Below are positions 1 to 9,633 of a DNA stretch of 64,000 bases, one piece after another (the first letter of the stretch is position 1; each line of letters starts with the position of its first letter). The DNA lies in the NCBI RefSeq assembly GCF_002153655.1, contig NZ_JOPJ01000001.1, positions 93,027 through 157,026 of the forward strand. The letters run 5' to 3'. Source of the DNA: Acetobacter okinawensis. Lineage in GTDB: Bacteria; Pseudomonadota; Alphaproteobacteria; Acetobacterales; Acetobacteraceae. The translations under genes were made by a program, and so were the position numbers. The notes under the pieces were generated by a model, which saw only the letters and a program-made list of their open reading frames with translations, did not search any database and had not been told where the DNA came from.

Positions 1-225
1 CAGCACGGCGTCTGCCGCCCATGCTTTTTCAATCACTTCATCACGGATAGGCACGCCGTATTCGGCCAGAGACGCACCGCCCACCAGATCTTCGGTCAGT
101 TCAAACGTCAGGCCACGATTTTTTTCCAGCCATGCAATAATCCGGCCGACTTCGCGCACAACTTCGGGGCCGATGCCGTCTCCGGGCAGGACAAGAAGTT
201 TAACGGGCTGCTTGGGGTCTGTCAT
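1..225 (-). CDS. leuB: 3-isopropylmalate dehydrogenase, 5' part only
   Basis: This is the first 75 codons of LeuB, cut by the left edge of the window. LeuB oxidises and decarboxylates 3-isopropylmalate with NAD in leucine synthesis. The translation starts MTDPKQPVKLLVLPGDGIGPEV, and the LPGDGIGPEV block is the N-terminal nucleotide-site signature of the isocitrate/isopropylmalate dehydrogenase family. The gene begins 23 bp after the leuD stop, so leuC, leuD and leuB read as one minus-strand operon. The remaining three quarters of the protein lie outside the window. Confidence 0.93.
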   Translation of the reverse strand, partial: MTDPKQPVKLLVLPGDGIGPEVVREVGRIIAWLEKNRGLTFELTEDLVGGASLAEYGVPIRDEVIEKAWAADAVL

Positions 226-248
226 AGCGGTGCTCCGTATGGGTCTGT

Positions 249-872
249 TCAGTCAAAATGAATGGTCGGCAGCCAGGACTTGTCCTGATCGAGCCGTTTT
301 TCAAACGTCGCAATACTGGCTTCATGGTTCAGGGTCTGGCCAATATCATCCAGCCCTTCGAGCAGCAGGTGCTTGCGGAAGGCGTCAATCTCAAACGGGA
401 CTTCCTCCCCATCCGGGCGAATGACCACCTGACGCGGCAGGTCCACCGTAAGGCGCGCGTTGCTGCCCATCTGGGCATCGCCCATCAGCTCATCGCAGAC
501 CTCCCGCGGGAGACGAATGGGCAGGATGCCGTTCTTGAAGCAGTTGTTAAAGAAAATATCGGCAAAAGACGGCGCAATCACGCAGCGGATGCCAAAATCA
601 AGCAACGCCCACGGCGCATGCTCGCGCGAGGAGCCACACCCCAGATTGTCGTACGTGACCAGAATCTCGGCTTTGCGCCAAGGCTGCTGGTTGAGCACAA
701 AGTCCGGGTTTTCCGTGCCATCGGGCAGGTAGCGCATGGCGTCAAACGCATGCTTGCCAAGGCCCGTGCGCTGGGTGGTTTTTAAAAACCGGGCAGGAAT
801 AATCTTGTCCGTATCAATATTGGCTTCCGGCAGAGCCGCAGCAACAGCAGACAGCGTGACAAACTTTTCCAT
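249..872 (-). CDS. leuD: 3-isopropylmalate dehydratase small subunit
   Basis: LeuD (207 aa) is the swivelling small subunit that pairs with LeuC to isomerise 2- to 3-isopropylmalate. The family motif [12 protein letters not shown] is at about residues 79-90, and the length matches the usual small subunit of about 200 aa. I chose the ATG at 872 (MEKFVTLS). It overlaps the leuC stop by one base (TAATG), a typical translational coupling, and the upstream extension of the frame lies inside leuC and shows no family similarity. Confidence 0.95.
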   Translation of the reverse strand: MEKFVTLSAVAAALPEANIDTDKIIPARFLKTTQRTGLGKHAFDAMRYLPDGTENPDFVLNQQPWRKAEILVTYDNLGCGSSREHAPWALLDFGIRCVIAPSFADIFFNNCFKNGILPIRLPREVCDELMGDAQMGSNARLTVDLPRQVVIRPDGEEVPFEIDAFRKHLLLEGLDDIGQTLNHEASIATFEKRLDQDKSWLPTIHFD

Positions 873-2275
873 TATGCCAACTCCCTCACATCGGTCAGGC
901 AACCCGTGACTGCGGCAGCCGCAGCCATGGCGGGGGAGAGCAGATGCGTGCGTCCACCCGGCCCCTGCCGCCCTTCAAAATTACGGTTGGAGGTGGATGC
1001 GCAACGCTGGCCGGGGGTCAGGCGGTCAGGGTTCATGCCAAGGCACATGGAGCACCCGGCCTCCCGCCATTCAAACCCCGCATCCAGAAAAATACGGTCC
1101 AGCCCTTCTTCCTCGGCCTGACGTTTGACGTTGCCCGAACCGGGAACGATCATGGCGCGCACACCCGGAGCAACCTTGCGCCCTGCGGCAATCTGGGCCG
1201 CCATGCGCAGGTCTTCTATCCGGCTGTTGGTGCAGGAACCGATGAACACCACATCCACAGGGGTGCCAGCAATTTTTTGCCCGGCCTTAAGCCCCATGTA
1301 GTCAAGCATGCGCTGCATCTGGGCTTTTACAGCCTCGTCCGTTTCCTGCGCAGGGTCGGGCACAGTATCGGTAATGGCCAGAACCGTCTCGGGGCTGGTG
1401 CCCCATGTCAGGGTTGGGCCAATGTCTTCTGCCCGCAGGGTCACTTCACGGTCAAAATGCGCGCCCTCGTCAGATGCAAGGGTCTTCCAGTATGCCACAG
1501 CCTGATCAAAGGCCTCGCCCTTGGGGGCGAAGGGGCGGTTGCGCACGTATTCAAACGTGGTCTCATCCGGGGCCACCAGACCTGCGCGGGCTCCGGCCTC
1601 GATCGCCATGTTGCAGATGGTCATGCGGCCTGCCATGTCCAGCCCGCGAATGGCCGAACCGGCAAATTCTATAACGTGGCCCGTGCCACCAGCCGTGCCA
1701 ATATGGCCGATAATGGCCAGCATGATGTCCTTGGCCGAAACGCCTGCACCGGGCGTGCCTTCCACGTTTACGCGCATGTTCTTGGCCGGGCGTTGCAGAA
1801 TGGTCTGCGTTGCCATGACATGCTCGACCTCGGACGTGCCGATGCCAAATGCCAAAGACCCAAGTGCGCCATGCGTGGAGGTATGCGAGTCACCGCACAC
1901 AATGGTCATCCCCGGCAGGGAAATGCCCTGCTCCGGCCCAACCACATGCACAATGCCCTGATTGGAAGACAGGAGCGGAAAATAAGGAACACCAAATTCC
2001 TTCACATTGCGTTCGAGCGTTTCGATCTGGTTGCGGCTTTCCGCTTCCTCAATCGGCTGGCTCCGGTCGGATGTGGGCACGTTATGGTCCACAACGGCCA
2101 CGGTCCGCTCCGGGTGACGCAGTTTGCGCCCGGCCAGACGCAGGCCCTCAAACGCCTGTGGGCTGGTGACCTCATGGACAAGGTGCCGGTCGATATAAAG
2201 AATGGAGGTGCCGTCCGGAAGGGTTTCCACGACATGATCGTCCCAGATCTTGTCGAACAACGTACGCGCAGCCAT
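872..2275 (-). CDS. leuC: 3-isopropylmalate dehydratase large subunit
   Basis: LeuC (467 aa) is the aconitase-like large subunit carrying a [4Fe-4S] cluster. The cluster cysteines are visible as Cys348 (GSCTNSR) and Cys408 and Cys411 (CSMCLGMN). The conserved [11 protein letters not shown] segment is near residues 129-139. The ATG at 2275 is preceded by AAGGAGGA at good spacing, which decides against the longer frame that starts 18 codons upstream. It is the first gene of leuCDB. No leader peptide or T-box-like structure was obvious in the roughly 150 bp upstream. Confidence 0.96.
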   Translation of the reverse strand: MAARTLFDKIWDDHVVETLPDGTSILYIDRHLVHEVTSPQAFEGLRLAGRKLRHPERTVAVVDHNVPTSDRSQPIEEAESRNQIETLERNVKEFGVPYFPLLSSNQGIVHVVGPEQGISLPGMTIVCGDSHTSTHGALGSLAFGIGTSEVEHVMATQTILQRPAKNMRVNVEGTPGAGVSAKDIMLAIIGHIGTAGGTGHVIEFAGSAIRGLDMAGRMTICNMAIEAGARAGLVAPDETTFEYVRNRPFAPKGEAFDQAVAYWKTLASDEGAHFDREVTLRAEDIGPTLTWGTSPETVLAITDTVPDPAQETDEAVKAQMQRMLDYMGLKAGQKIAGTPVDVVFIGSCTNSRIEDLRMAAQIAAGRKVAPGVRAMIVPGSGNVKRQAEEEGLDRIFLDAGFEWREAGCSMCLGMNPDRLTPGQRCASTSNRNFEGRQGPGGRTHLLSPAMAAAAAVTGCLTDVRELA

Positions 2276-2350
2276 GCGCATCCTCCTTACCTTTATATCT
2301 GTGTCAACAGCACGGAATAGCTGCTGCACACACCCTGTTTTATCACAAAG

Positions 2351-2377
2351 ACCCGACTGGCCACAGACCAGTCGGGT
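2351..2377 (-). terminator. Probable terminator of the ffh-rplS operon
   Basis: A perfect 10-bp stem (ACCCGACTGG / CCAGTCGGGT) with a 7-nt loop lies just after rplS and before the leuC start. On the minus strand it is followed by CTTTGTG, so the T-tract is weak. Its position at the end of a ribosomal operon fits a terminator. Confidence 0.6.
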
Positions 2378-2422
2378 TCACACAAGCCATGCCTGGCATC
2401 GTGCCCAAAAGCCTTGTGGCTT

Positions 2423-2809
2423 TTAGCCTGCTGCTGCCGGAGCAGCAACGTCACGCGGACGTTCTGCAATACGGGCAGACTTGCCGCTACGGCCACGCAG
2501 GTAGTACAGCTTTGCGCGACGCACTTTACCACGACGCACAACCTTGATTTCGGCCACGGTCGGGGCATACAGCGGGAACACGCGTTCCACACCTTCGCCG
2601 TTGGAAATCTTGCGCACCGTAAAGTTGCTGTTCAGGCCCTTGTTGGAGCGGGCGATCACAACGCCTTCGAATGCCTGAAGACGAACGCGCTCGCCTTCCT
2701 TGACCTGCACGGAAACACGCACGGTGTCACCTGCATCAAAAACGGGCACTGCGCGTGCGGCTGTCAGACGTTCAATTTCTGCAGCTTCGTACTGCTGGAT
2801 AATGTTCAT
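2423..2809 (-). CDS. rplS: 50S ribosomal protein L19
   Basis: L19 (128 aa) sits at the interface of the 30S and 50S subunits. The translation shows the family blocks [17 protein letters not shown] and the C-terminal [13 protein letters not shown], and the length is slightly above the usual 115-125 aa because of an alanine-rich tail. It is the last gene of the rpsP-rimM-trmD-rplS cluster, 13 bp after trmD, and is followed by a hairpin at 2351-2377. Confidence 0.97.
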   Translation of the reverse strand: MNIIQQYEAAEIERLTAARAVPVFDAGDTVRVSVQVKEGERVRLQAFEGVVIARSNKGLNSNFTVRKISNGEGVERVFPLYAPTVAEIKVVRRGKVRRAKLYYLRGRSGKSARIAERPRDVAAPAAAG

Positions 2810-2822
2810 ATCGGTATCCTTC

Positions 2823-3572
2823 TCAAACCCCTAGGTCTGCCTGTGTGGCCCCGCCCACAGCTTCAGTCCTGTTTCCATTCTTGCGAGCCAGCCAGGCAGA
2901 CCACAGATCCGGCCTTCTTTCCCGCGTTGTCTCTTCAGCCTGCGCCTGCCGCCACCGTGCTATGGCGGCATGGTTGCCCGAAAGCAGAACTTCCGGCACC
3001 TCATGCCCATCCCATACGGCCGGACGGGTATAATGTGGGTACTCAAGCAGCCCGTCGGAAAAACTTTCCTCAACGCCGCTCTGTTCACTCCCCATTACAC
3101 CGGGGAGCAGACGCACACACGCATCCAGCAGAACCAGAGCCGCAGTTTCTCCACCCGAGAGGACATAATCCCCGATGGAAACCTGCTCGACACCCCGCGC
3201 CTGCAAAAAGCGCTCGTCCACTCCTTCAAACCGGCCACACAGCAGCATGACACCCGGCCCTGCCGCATAACGCCGCACATCGGCCTGCGCTAATGGGCGC
3301 CCCCGTGGCGTAAGATATACACGCGGAATGTTGGCACCGGCCTGTGTTGCCGCAAGAGCAGCATCCGCCACATCCGGGCGAATTACCATACCTGCACCAC
3401 CACCAAACGGCGTATCATCCACAGCGCGATGGCGGCCCAGACCATGCTCACGCAGGTCTTCGGTACGGCATGACCACACCCCGTTCTCCAGCGCACGCCC
3501 CGCAAGGGACTGCCCCAAAGGCCCCGGAAACATGTCCGGGAAGAGTGTGACAACGGTTGCCTGCCAACTCAT
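2823..3572 (-). CDS. trmD: tRNA (guanine-37-N1) methyltransferase
   Basis: TrmD (249 aa) methylates G37 next to the anticodon and so prevents frameshifting. It is a SPOUT trefoil-knot enzyme. The SAM-binding knot segments are readable: [11 protein letters not shown] near residue 110, [11 protein letters not shown] near 132 and LEYPHYTRP near 180. The start overlaps the rimM stop by 4 bp, indicating coupled translation. Gene order around it is the standard proteobacterial one. Confidence 0.97.
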   Translation of the reverse strand: MSWQATVVTLFPDMFPGPLGQSLAGRALENGVWSCRTEDLREHGLGRHRAVDDTPFGGGAGMVIRPDVADAALAATQAGANIPRVYLTPRGRPLAQADVRRYAAGPGVMLLCGRFEGVDERFLQARGVEQVSIGDYVLSGGETAALVLLDACVRLLPGVMGSEQSGVEESFSDGLLEYPHYTRPAVWDGHEVPEVLLSGNHAAIARWRQAQAEETTRERRPDLWSAWLARKNGNRTEAVGGATQADLGV

Positions 3573-4108
3573 GCTGGCACCCCCGTCTGCCGCTTGCCAA
3601 CGCCACGCCCTTCTTCCCCCGCAATTTCCTCGGGACGAACAATCACAACGCTCCGCTCATCCAGCCGCACTTCCGGCACGCAGGCCTTGGTGAAGGGGAT
3701 AAGGGAACCATCGCTCAGTTCAAGGCTGGCACCGGCACCGTAATCATGCACCATGATGACACGCCCCAGAGAAAGACCTTTTTCGAACGCTTCCATACCG
3801 ATCAGATCGGCGTGGTAGAATTCTTCTTCCTCTGGCTCAGGCAGGCTGGAGCGCGGCACATACAGGCGGGTATTCACCAACGCCTGCGCCGCAGTCCGGT
3901 CCGCCAGCGGCTTACCATCCGCGTCTTTTATCTCGGCAACGCCATCCGCGCCGCACCAGCGCAGCGACCATGTACGACCCTGCGTATCCTGCAGAACCGC
4001 ATAATCCTCCAGCGCCGCAGCGTCTGCCGCGTAGGAATGCACGCGCACAAGGCCGCGCACTCCATGCGGTTTACCTACAACACCAATCAGGATCAGGTCA
4101 GGCTGCAT
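3569..4108 (-). CDS. rimM: Ribosome maturation factor RimM
   Basis: RimM (179 aa) helps assemble the 30S head by binding S19. It has an N-terminal barrel beginning [19 protein letters not shown], a typical RimM opening, and a C-terminal PRC-like barrel around [11 protein letters not shown]. The length is normal for the family. It lies between rpsP (17 bp upstream) and trmD (4-bp overlap) in the usual operon. Confidence 0.96.
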   Translation of the reverse strand: MQPDLILIGVVGKPHGVRGLVRVHSYAADAAALEDYAVLQDTQGRTWSLRWCGADGVAEIKDADGKPLADRTAAQALVNTRLYVPRSSLPEPEEEEFYHADLIGMEAFEKGLSLGRVIMVHDYGAGASLELSDGSLIPFTKACVPEVRLDERSVVIVRPEEIAGEEGRGVGKRQTGVPA

Positions 4109-4125
4109 GGCTGATTCGGTTCAGC

Positions 4126-4476
4126 TCAGGCTGCGGCTTCTGCTGCTTTAGCGGCAGCGGCTGCACGTTCCTGTGCCTTCTTCTTCGGAGCAGACTGCTT
4201 GGGCTGCTCGTTGTAGCTCGGCTTGGCGATCAGGCCAGCGTTACCAAGGAAGCGGGCAACACGATCGGTCGGCTGCGCACCCTGGGAGAGCCAGTGCGTG
4301 ATCCGCTCGCTGACCAGACGCACGCGTTCAGCATGGTCGGACGGCAGCATCGGGTTGTATGCACCCACTTTTTCAATAAAGCGGCCATCGCGCGGGCTGT
4401 GGCTGTCGGCCACAACAATGTGGTAGTAAGGACGCTTCTTGGCACCAGCGCGGGCAAGACGAATTTTAACACTCAT
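4126..4476 (-). CDS. rpsP: 30S ribosomal protein S16
   Basis: S16 (116 aa) is a small-subunit assembly protein. The start [20 protein letters not shown] is diagnostic and fixes the ATG at 4476; the open frame continues 34 codons further upstream without family similarity. The alanine and lysine rich tail after about residue 85 ([19 protein letters not shown]) is common in alphaproteobacterial S16. It is 58 bp downstream of ffh. Confidence 0.96.
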   Translation of the reverse strand: MSVKIRLARAGAKKRPYYHIVVADSHSPRDGRFIEKVGAYNPMLPSDHAERVRLVSERITHWLSQGAQPTDRVARFLGNAGLIAKPSYNEQPKQSAPKKKAQERAAAAAKAAEAAA

Positions 4477-4534
4477 TCGGAATACTCCAGACCGAAAAAC
4501 AAAACCCGGAAAACTTAGGCAGAAACAGGCCGCA

Positions 4535-5935
4535 TCAGCGGAAGGGAGAACCACCGGGACCACCCGGAGGACCTCCACCCATTCCCTTAGGCATGAGCGC
4601 AGACATTCCCTGGCGCATGAGACCTTTCACGCCCAGTTTGTTAAAACGCTTCATCATGGTGGACATCATGTCGAACTGCTTGAGCAGCTTGTTGACGTCC
4701 TGAACTGTTGTTCCCGACCCTGCGGCAATACGCTTTTTGCGCGATGCCTTGATGATCCCCGGCGCGCGGCGCTCACCACGGGTCATGGAACCGATAATGG
4801 CCAGATGCGTCTTGAGGACGGACGTATCAAGGTCCTTGTCCCCCAGCGCTTCCTTGACCTTACCCATACCCGGCAACATTCCCAGAATACCGGAAATGGA
4901 ACCAAGCTTGTTGATCTGACGGATCTGGGATGCGTAGTCATCCAGATCAAACTTGCCAGCCATCATGCGCTGGGCCAGACGCTCGCCTTCCTCGTGGTCC
5001 AGCGTATCGGCCGCTTTTTCCACAAGACCGGCAATATCGCCCAGACCCAGAATACGGCCAGCCACACGCTCGGGATGGAACTCATCCAGCGCGTCCAGCT
5101 TTTCGCCCGAACCGGTCAGCTTGATGGGCGCGCCGGTAATAGCCTTCATGGACAGGGCCGCGCCACCGCGCGCATCACCATCCATACGGGTCATGACAAC
5201 ACCGGTCACGCCCACGGCCTCGTTAAACGCTTTGGCGGTGTTTACCGCGTCCTGCCCGGTCATGGCGTCCACAACCAGCAGGGTTTCTGCCGGGTGTGTT
5301 ACATCCCTGATCTGGCGGACTTCCTCCATTAACGCTTCGTCAATGGACAGACGACCCGCCGTATCAAGGATAACGACGTCATACCCTTCCTTACGCCCGA
5401 CATCGAGCGCGCGCAGGGCGATTTCCACCGGCGTCTGCCCTGCGATAATGGGCAGGGAAGTAACACCCGCCTGCTGCGCAAGCTGGGCAAGCTGCAACTG
5501 GGCGGCGGGGCGCTGGGTATCGAGCGAGGCCAGAAGCACCTTTTTACGCTCACGCGTAGAAAGGCGCAGGGCCAGCTTGCCCGAAGTTGTGGTCTTACCA
5601 GAACCCTGAAGCCCGACCATAAGCACAGGCACGGGCGGAATGGCGCTCAGGTTGAGCGGGGCAACGCCCGCACCACCGAGCGCATCGATCAGGGCATCGT
5701 TAACAATCTTGGCGACCGCCTGACCGGGGGAAATGCTTTCCAGCACCTCATGGCCGACTGCGCGCTCTTTAACCTTGTTAACGAAATCCTTGACAACAGG
5801 CAGCGCGACGTCCGCATCCAGCATGGCCAGACGGACTTCGCGCATGGCCTCCATCACATCGGCTTCAGACAGCGCGCCACGTTTGGCGAGACCATCAAAA
5901 ACCCCGGAAAGCTTGCCTGATAGAGCTTCGAACAA
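4535..5935 (-). CDS. ffh: Signal recognition particle protein Ffh
   Basis: Ffh (about 466 aa) binds signal sequences and the SRP RNA and delivers nascent chains to FtsY. It has an N domain, a GTPase domain with the P-loop [15 protein letters not shown] near residue 100, and a methionine-rich M domain with [13 protein letters not shown] and a Gly/Pro tail. Family members begin M-F-E-x-L-S-G-K-L. Here that point is a TTG codon at 5935, which I take as the start; a GTG at 5977 would add 14 atypical residues and lies inside a strong hairpin. The start is the uncertain part, not the identity. Confidence 0.93.
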   Translation of the reverse strand: MFEALSGKLSGVFDGLAKRGALSEADVMEAMREVRLAMLDADVALPVVKDFVNKVKERAVGHEVLESISPGQAVAKIVNDALIDALGGAGVAPLNLSAIPPVPVLMVGLQGSGKTTTSGKLALRLSTRERKKVLLASLDTQRPAAQLQLAQLAQQAGVTSLPIIAGQTPVEIALRALDVGRKEGYDVVILDTAGRLSIDEALMEEVRQIRDVTHPAETLLVVDAMTGQDAVNTAKAFNEAVGVTGVVMTRMDGDARGGAALSMKAITGAPIKLTGSGEKLDALDEFHPERVAGRILGLGDIAGLVEKAADTLDHEEGERLAQRMMAGKFDLDDYASQIRQINKLGSISGILGMLPGMGKVKEALGDKDLDTSVLKTHLAIIGSMTRGERRAPGIIKASRKKRIAAGSGTTVQDVNKLLKQFDMMSTMMKRFNKLGVKGLMRQGMSALMPKGMGGGPPGGPGGSPFR

Positions 5936-5960
5936 GAGCAACACACCCCATAACAAGACG

Positions 5961-5990
5961 CGCCACTGCGCGAACACTCGCGGAGTGGCG
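5961..5990 (-). repeat. Strong hairpin in the ffh leader
   Basis: CGCCACT (5961-5967) pairs with AGTGGCG (5984-5990), and CGCG inside both arms extends the stem after one mismatch. It sits 26 bp upstream of the proposed ffh TTG start and about 60 bp after the upstream gene. There is no T-tract, so it is as likely a leader structure as a terminator. Confidence 0.5.
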
Positions 5991-6051
5991 GGCCTGATTT
6001 GTTGCAGGGCTTACGGCACAACCGCGCCCTGAGTCAAGGAACTTCTGGTTT

Positions 6052-6570
6052 TTACTTCTTCTGCGTATCGGAAGAAATCTGCTGGGCGGGATGCTGCAAC
6101 GCATTCAACTCCCCAAGCAGCGCATGGATGCGCTTCTGCCGGTCGCGCATCTGGGCAAGCTGGTCCGGGGTCAGCACATCATGAATCCGGCTTGCTGTCT
6201 GGAGGTGCCGTGCCTCACGCTCCGCCCGCAGGGCGGCCATCTGCTGCTGCACCTGCGCAATTTTGTCCTGATCCAGCGGGCCGGGTGCGCTCAGCAGATC
6301 CTCTATCTGGGCATGCAGGTTTTCAAACTGCTCCTGCGTGTCCTGCGCCTGATCCTGATCGTGCGCTTCCTTGAGGATGGTTGCGATCTGGTTGCGCTGC
6401 TTGCGGGTCAGGTCCAGCCCGTCCAGCGCATTCCCACCCGGACCACCAAACGTGGAGCCGACACCCATGCCGCCCCCCATACCCCCCGGCCCTGCCGCAT
6501 GAGCCGACAGACCAGTGAGAGAAAGCCCCGCGACCAGTGCCGCAGCCAGTACACCATTGCTGATCTTCAT
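6052..6570 (-). CDS. Periplasmic Spy/CpxP-like LTxxQ protein
   Basis: A 172-aa secreted protein. Residues 1-25 form a signal peptide ending in SAHA. A Gly/Met-rich linker follows, then an all-helical body carrying two LTxxQ-like motifs (LTRKQRNQI and LTPDQLAQM), the hallmark of the Spy/CpxP family of periplasmic chaperones and stress sensors. I chose the ATG at 6570 because the signal peptide begins there and AGGAGAG lies upstream; the longer frame does not look coding. It stands alone between the ATP12 gene and ffh. Its actual client or metal role cannot be told from the sequence. Confidence 0.8.
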   Translation of the reverse strand: MKISNGVLAAALVAGLSLTGLSAHAAGPGGMGGGMGVGSTFGGPGGNALDGLDLTRKQRNQIATILKEAHDQDQAQDTQEQFENLHAQIEDLLSAPGPLDQDKIAQVQQQMAALRAEREARHLQTASRIHDVLTPDQLAQMRDRQKRIHALLGELNALQHPAQQISSDTQKK

Positions 6571-6690
6571 GACCTGATTACTCTCCTGCAAAAACAGATG
6601 CCGTTCCCTGATGTGACCAGAAAAACAGCAATGCGCCAAGTGCGCGCAACACGACCCACCCCCTGCACACAGGCATTGGTGGGCCAGCGC

Positions 6691-7443
6691 TTACGCCTGG
6701 CGTGTTAACGCATCAAACCGTGCTGCTGTTTCCAGCTCCATCTGCATACTGGCAATGCGGTCCGTGACCTCGGTATCCTGCCCCCATATGGCTATCTGGT
6801 GGCGTTCATCCACCGTGGCGCAGGCAACCAGTTCTTCCACCGCAGCGCCCCCCAGCAGGGCCAGCCCCAGCACCAGACTGCCCAGCGCAGGCACAGCCAC
6901 CCCCAGCACAGCCAGTTGGGCATCTGTCATGCTCTGCATAGCCGCGCCAAGCGCCTGCAGGTCCTGCCCGGACTGGCGGATGGGCATAACCCCGTGCGTC
7001 GTGTGGAAGGCAACCCCATAGGTTTTGCCAAGCCATGCCAGCCACGGGTCCCACAATGCTGCCTGCTGGGCTGCCAGCTTGCCCTGCGCACCGTCGCGGT
7101 AGCAGACCAGATCGCTGTTGGCGTAAGCCAGCAGACTCTCCAGCACACCATCCCGCGCCTGCGGAATACGCTCGAGCATGGACCCTGCAATACCGGTCAA
7201 AGGCAGGTCATCCGGGGTAAAGTAGCCTCCCCCCTCCTGCCCGGCCGCCTGCCATTCGGCCACAAGAGCCTCTGCCAGCGCGCGGGAGGGAACACACAGG
7301 GCCGTTTTGCCGGGCAGGCGTACGCAGCGCCCATCCAGCTCCACAGCATAAGCCCCGTCCTGCGGAACTAGCTGGGCCTGCTTCCAGAATCGTTTGCGCC
7401 CCGCTGGCGCACGGGCAGGCATACCGGTCGTGCCCCCGCTCAC
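6691..7443 (-). CDS. ATP12-family F1-ATPase assembly chaperone
   Basis: A 250-aa protein of the ATP12 family, which in mitochondria shields the F1 alpha subunit before assembly. Supporting segments are FWKQAQL near residue 19, the strand pattern AVELDGRCVRLPGKTALCVPSRALA, DLVCYRDG and the conserved WDPWLAWL. Bacterial members occur mainly in Alphaproteobacteria. The start is a GTG whose last bases overlap the AsmA stop (GTGA); an ATG seven codons later (7422) is an alternative. It is co-directional and coupled with the AsmA gene. Confidence 0.88.
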   Translation of the reverse strand: MSGGTTGMPARAPAGRKRFWKQAQLVPQDGAYAVELDGRCVRLPGKTALCVPSRALAEALVAEWQAAGQEGGGYFTPDDLPLTGIAGSMLERIPQARDGVLESLLAYANSDLVCYRDGAQGKLAAQQAALWDPWLAWLGKTYGVAFHTTHGVMPIRQSGQDLQALGAAMQSMTDAQLAVLGVAVPALGSLVLGLALLGGAAVEELVACATVDERHQIAIWGQDTEVTDRIASMQMELETAARFDALTRQA

Positions 7444-9599
7444 CGGAACAGCCCCAGACCGTGCAGCATATTCATGATTTTTTCCTCCCTGCTGGCTTTT
7501 TTGGCCACCGTAGTCGGGGTCGGGCCATCCGCCCCTTCCCGCGCAGCCGCAAGAAGTGCTGTGCAGGACGTGGCATCATCCCCGCCACCACCGCCAATGG
7601 TAATGCCGAAGCGCCCGTCTCCTGCCGCGGCCATACTGACCTGCGGGTTATTCCATACCCCGGTCACATGCAGGGAGGACGATGCAGACGCCCCACCCAG
7701 CAACACCTGTGGGGCCAGTTGCATGTTCAGCTCATGCGTGGCCAACGTCACCGTACCCTGCCCCCGCAGGTGCAGAAAATCACTCTCCAGCCCCAGCTGG
7801 TCAATATGGGCAACACCATTGGCAAACTGGGTATGCAGACCAAAGCAGCGGATGGGCATCTGCCCCTTGACGGGCACCTGTGGCCCCAGCATCCGGCGCA
7901 GCAATGTGCTGCCCACGCTGCCATCCACCACAGATGCGCCAAGGTGGCCTGTCAGAGTGTTACTGCGCTGCTGCGCATTTTCGCCCTGAGCCGAAAGCGC
8001 CCCCACAAGCTGCACCGTGCCGTGCATGTCGGGTGCAACATGCATCCACGCCTGCACCACAGCCAGTGGCAGGAATACGGAGCGGGCAGATGCCTCCACC
8101 ACAGGCTGCGAGCCAGAAATATCATACACAAGGCGGGCCACCTGCTGCTGGCCATTCCCTACGGCATGGATCGGGTCCAGCGCCAGACGGCCATTGCCCA
8201 GCACCACATGGGTCTGCACCTGCGACCACGCAACGCCCTGCCAGTTCATGGCCTGCACCTGCACGTCCCCCGTCAGGGCGAGGGCGTTCAGCACATCGGC
8301 CAACCCATGGTTTTTGTAAAGAAACTGCGTTTTTCCGCTTTCTACATGACCGGTCACGGCAAGCCCTGTGGCGTCTGGCCACTGCTGGCCAAAACTCAGG
8401 TGCTCCAGCCGCCCCTGCACATCCAGCGCGGAGTGGGTCGTGCTCAGCACCCCCTTGACCTGCATGGACGAGCCACCCTGCGTTAACGCCAGATCCACCG
8501 GAGCTTCGGCCTGTGGCTGCATGGGCACAAGCTGCGCCAGAGTGCCTGCTGTTCCGTTTATGCCAATGGGCTGGTCACCCAGTTGCCCCTCCACATGTAC
8601 GCTCAGCGGGTCTGTGGGGGCTGGGGCGTCCACGACCACGCGCGCCAGAGCGGCCTGTGGGAGCCAACGCCCCACATCCACCCGGCCCGCGCGCACATGC
8701 AGGCTTTGCAGTTGCGGTGCATCCCCACTGCCACCCACACTCAGATCAACCGAAAGGTTCTGCCCATCCGGCAGGCTGGCATGCGGGAAAAAAGCGTTCA
8801 AATCCTGTATCTGGCCCACAGAGCCACCCAGATGCAGGGCATACACCCGCTCGGCCCCGGGGGCATTGATAACCCCGTCCAGATGAGCAAGCCCGATGGA
8901 GTGCCCACCATTGTTCAAACTCAGGCGCAGTTGCAGGGGCAATTGTGCGCCCAGCGGCCAGAGTGGGCCTGTCTGCCCGCTAAGGGTAAAGCTCGCGCCC
9001 CCCTTCTGCCCCTGTATGTCCATGTCGGGGGTAGTGCCATCCAGCCCGCGTATTGTTGCACGGTTCAGGGCAAACGTGCCGGAGTGGTGGGTCTGCGCGT
9101 CCTCCCACGTCACCTGTGCCTGACTGATGCTCAGGTCCGTCACGCCCACATTCCAGTGCATATGCACCGGACCGGAGGGAGTGCTTGCGCCCGCCTGCTC
9201 GGGCGGAGATGGCGGCGTAAGCAGCCAGTCTGCCCGCCCATCGGCCAGACGGCGCAGGGTCAGTTGTGGGCCAACCACGCTCACATCACGCAACGCAATA
9301 CGGTGGGAGAACAGCGGCATAAGGGCAAGCCGCGCCCGCACCTGCCGAACCACCAGCGCATCCGGCCCCGCGTTATCCACCCCGGACAGGCGCACATCCT
9401 GCGCCTCCACCCAAGGGAAAGGCAGAACCCAGACATGCAGCGCACCAATGCTCAGGTGCCGCCCCGTACCCTGCTCCACAGCATCACACAGCCGGGTTTT
9501 GAGCCATGTTGCGTCCTGCGTTGCGGAAAAAATTGTCCCGCCCCCGACAGCAACAGCCACAACACCCGCGAGCAGGCCGATTTTCCATTTAAGACGCAT
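7440..9599 (-). CDS. AsmA-family protein
   Basis: A 719-aa inner-membrane anchored periplasmic protein. It opens with a short positive stretch and one membrane segment (about residues 5-25), followed by the AsmA N-terminal domain with DVRLSG and VRARLALMPLF, and a long beta-rich region of repeating strands ending in the AsmA C-terminal region (GVWNNPQVSM). AsmA-like proteins are thought to form lipid-conducting grooves between the membranes. I use the ATG at 9599 because the open frame upstream of it overlaps the neighbouring gene and has no signal segment. It overlaps the ATP12 gene by 4 bp. Confidence 0.88.
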   Translation of the reverse strand: MRLKWKIGLLAGVVAVAVGGGTIFSATQDATWLKTRLCDAVEQGTGRHLSIGALHVWVLPFPWVEAQDVRLSGVDNAGPDALVVRQVRARLALMPLFSHRIALRDVSVVGPQLTLRRLADGRADWLLTPPSPPEQAGASTPSGPVHMHWNVGVTDLSISQAQVTWEDAQTHHSGTFALNRATIRGLDGTTPDMDIQGQKGGASFTLSGQTGPLWPLGAQLPLQLRLSLNNGGHSIGLAHLDGVINAPGAERVYALHLGGSVGQIQDLNAFFPHASLPDGQNLSVDLSVGGSGDAPQLQSLHVRAGRVDVGRWLPQAALARVVVDAPAPTDPLSVHVEGQLGDQPIGINGTAGTLAQLVPMQPQAEAPVDLALTQGGSSMQVKGVLSTTHSALDVQGRLEHLSFGQQWPDATGLAVTGHVESGKTQFLYKNHGLADVLNALALTGDVQVQAMNWQGVAWSQVQTHVVLGNGRLALDPIHAVGNGQQQVARLVYDISGSQPVVEASARSVFLPLAVVQAWMHVAPDMHGTVQLVGALSAQGENAQQRSNTLTGHLGASVVDGSVGSTLLRRMLGPQVPVKGQMPIRCFGLHTQFANGVAHIDQLGLESDFLHLRGQGTVTLATHELNMQLAPQVLLGGASASSSLHVTGVWNNPQVSMAAAGDGRFGITIGGGGGDDATSCTALLAAAREGADGPTPTTVAKKASREEKIMNMLHGLGLFR

Positions 9600-9633
9600 G
9601 TCTGGTTTTCTCCCGCGCAGGTTTTGTTGCCGC

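Noticed and set aside
944..2320. A 458-codon open frame opposite leuC
   Set aside because: leuC has all cluster cysteines and a good start; the antisense translation looks like shadow sequence.
6001..6031. CAGGGC/GCCCTG hairpin as terminator of the Spy-like gene
   Set aside because: Six-bp stem, long loop and no T-run; it overlaps the possible ffh promoter.
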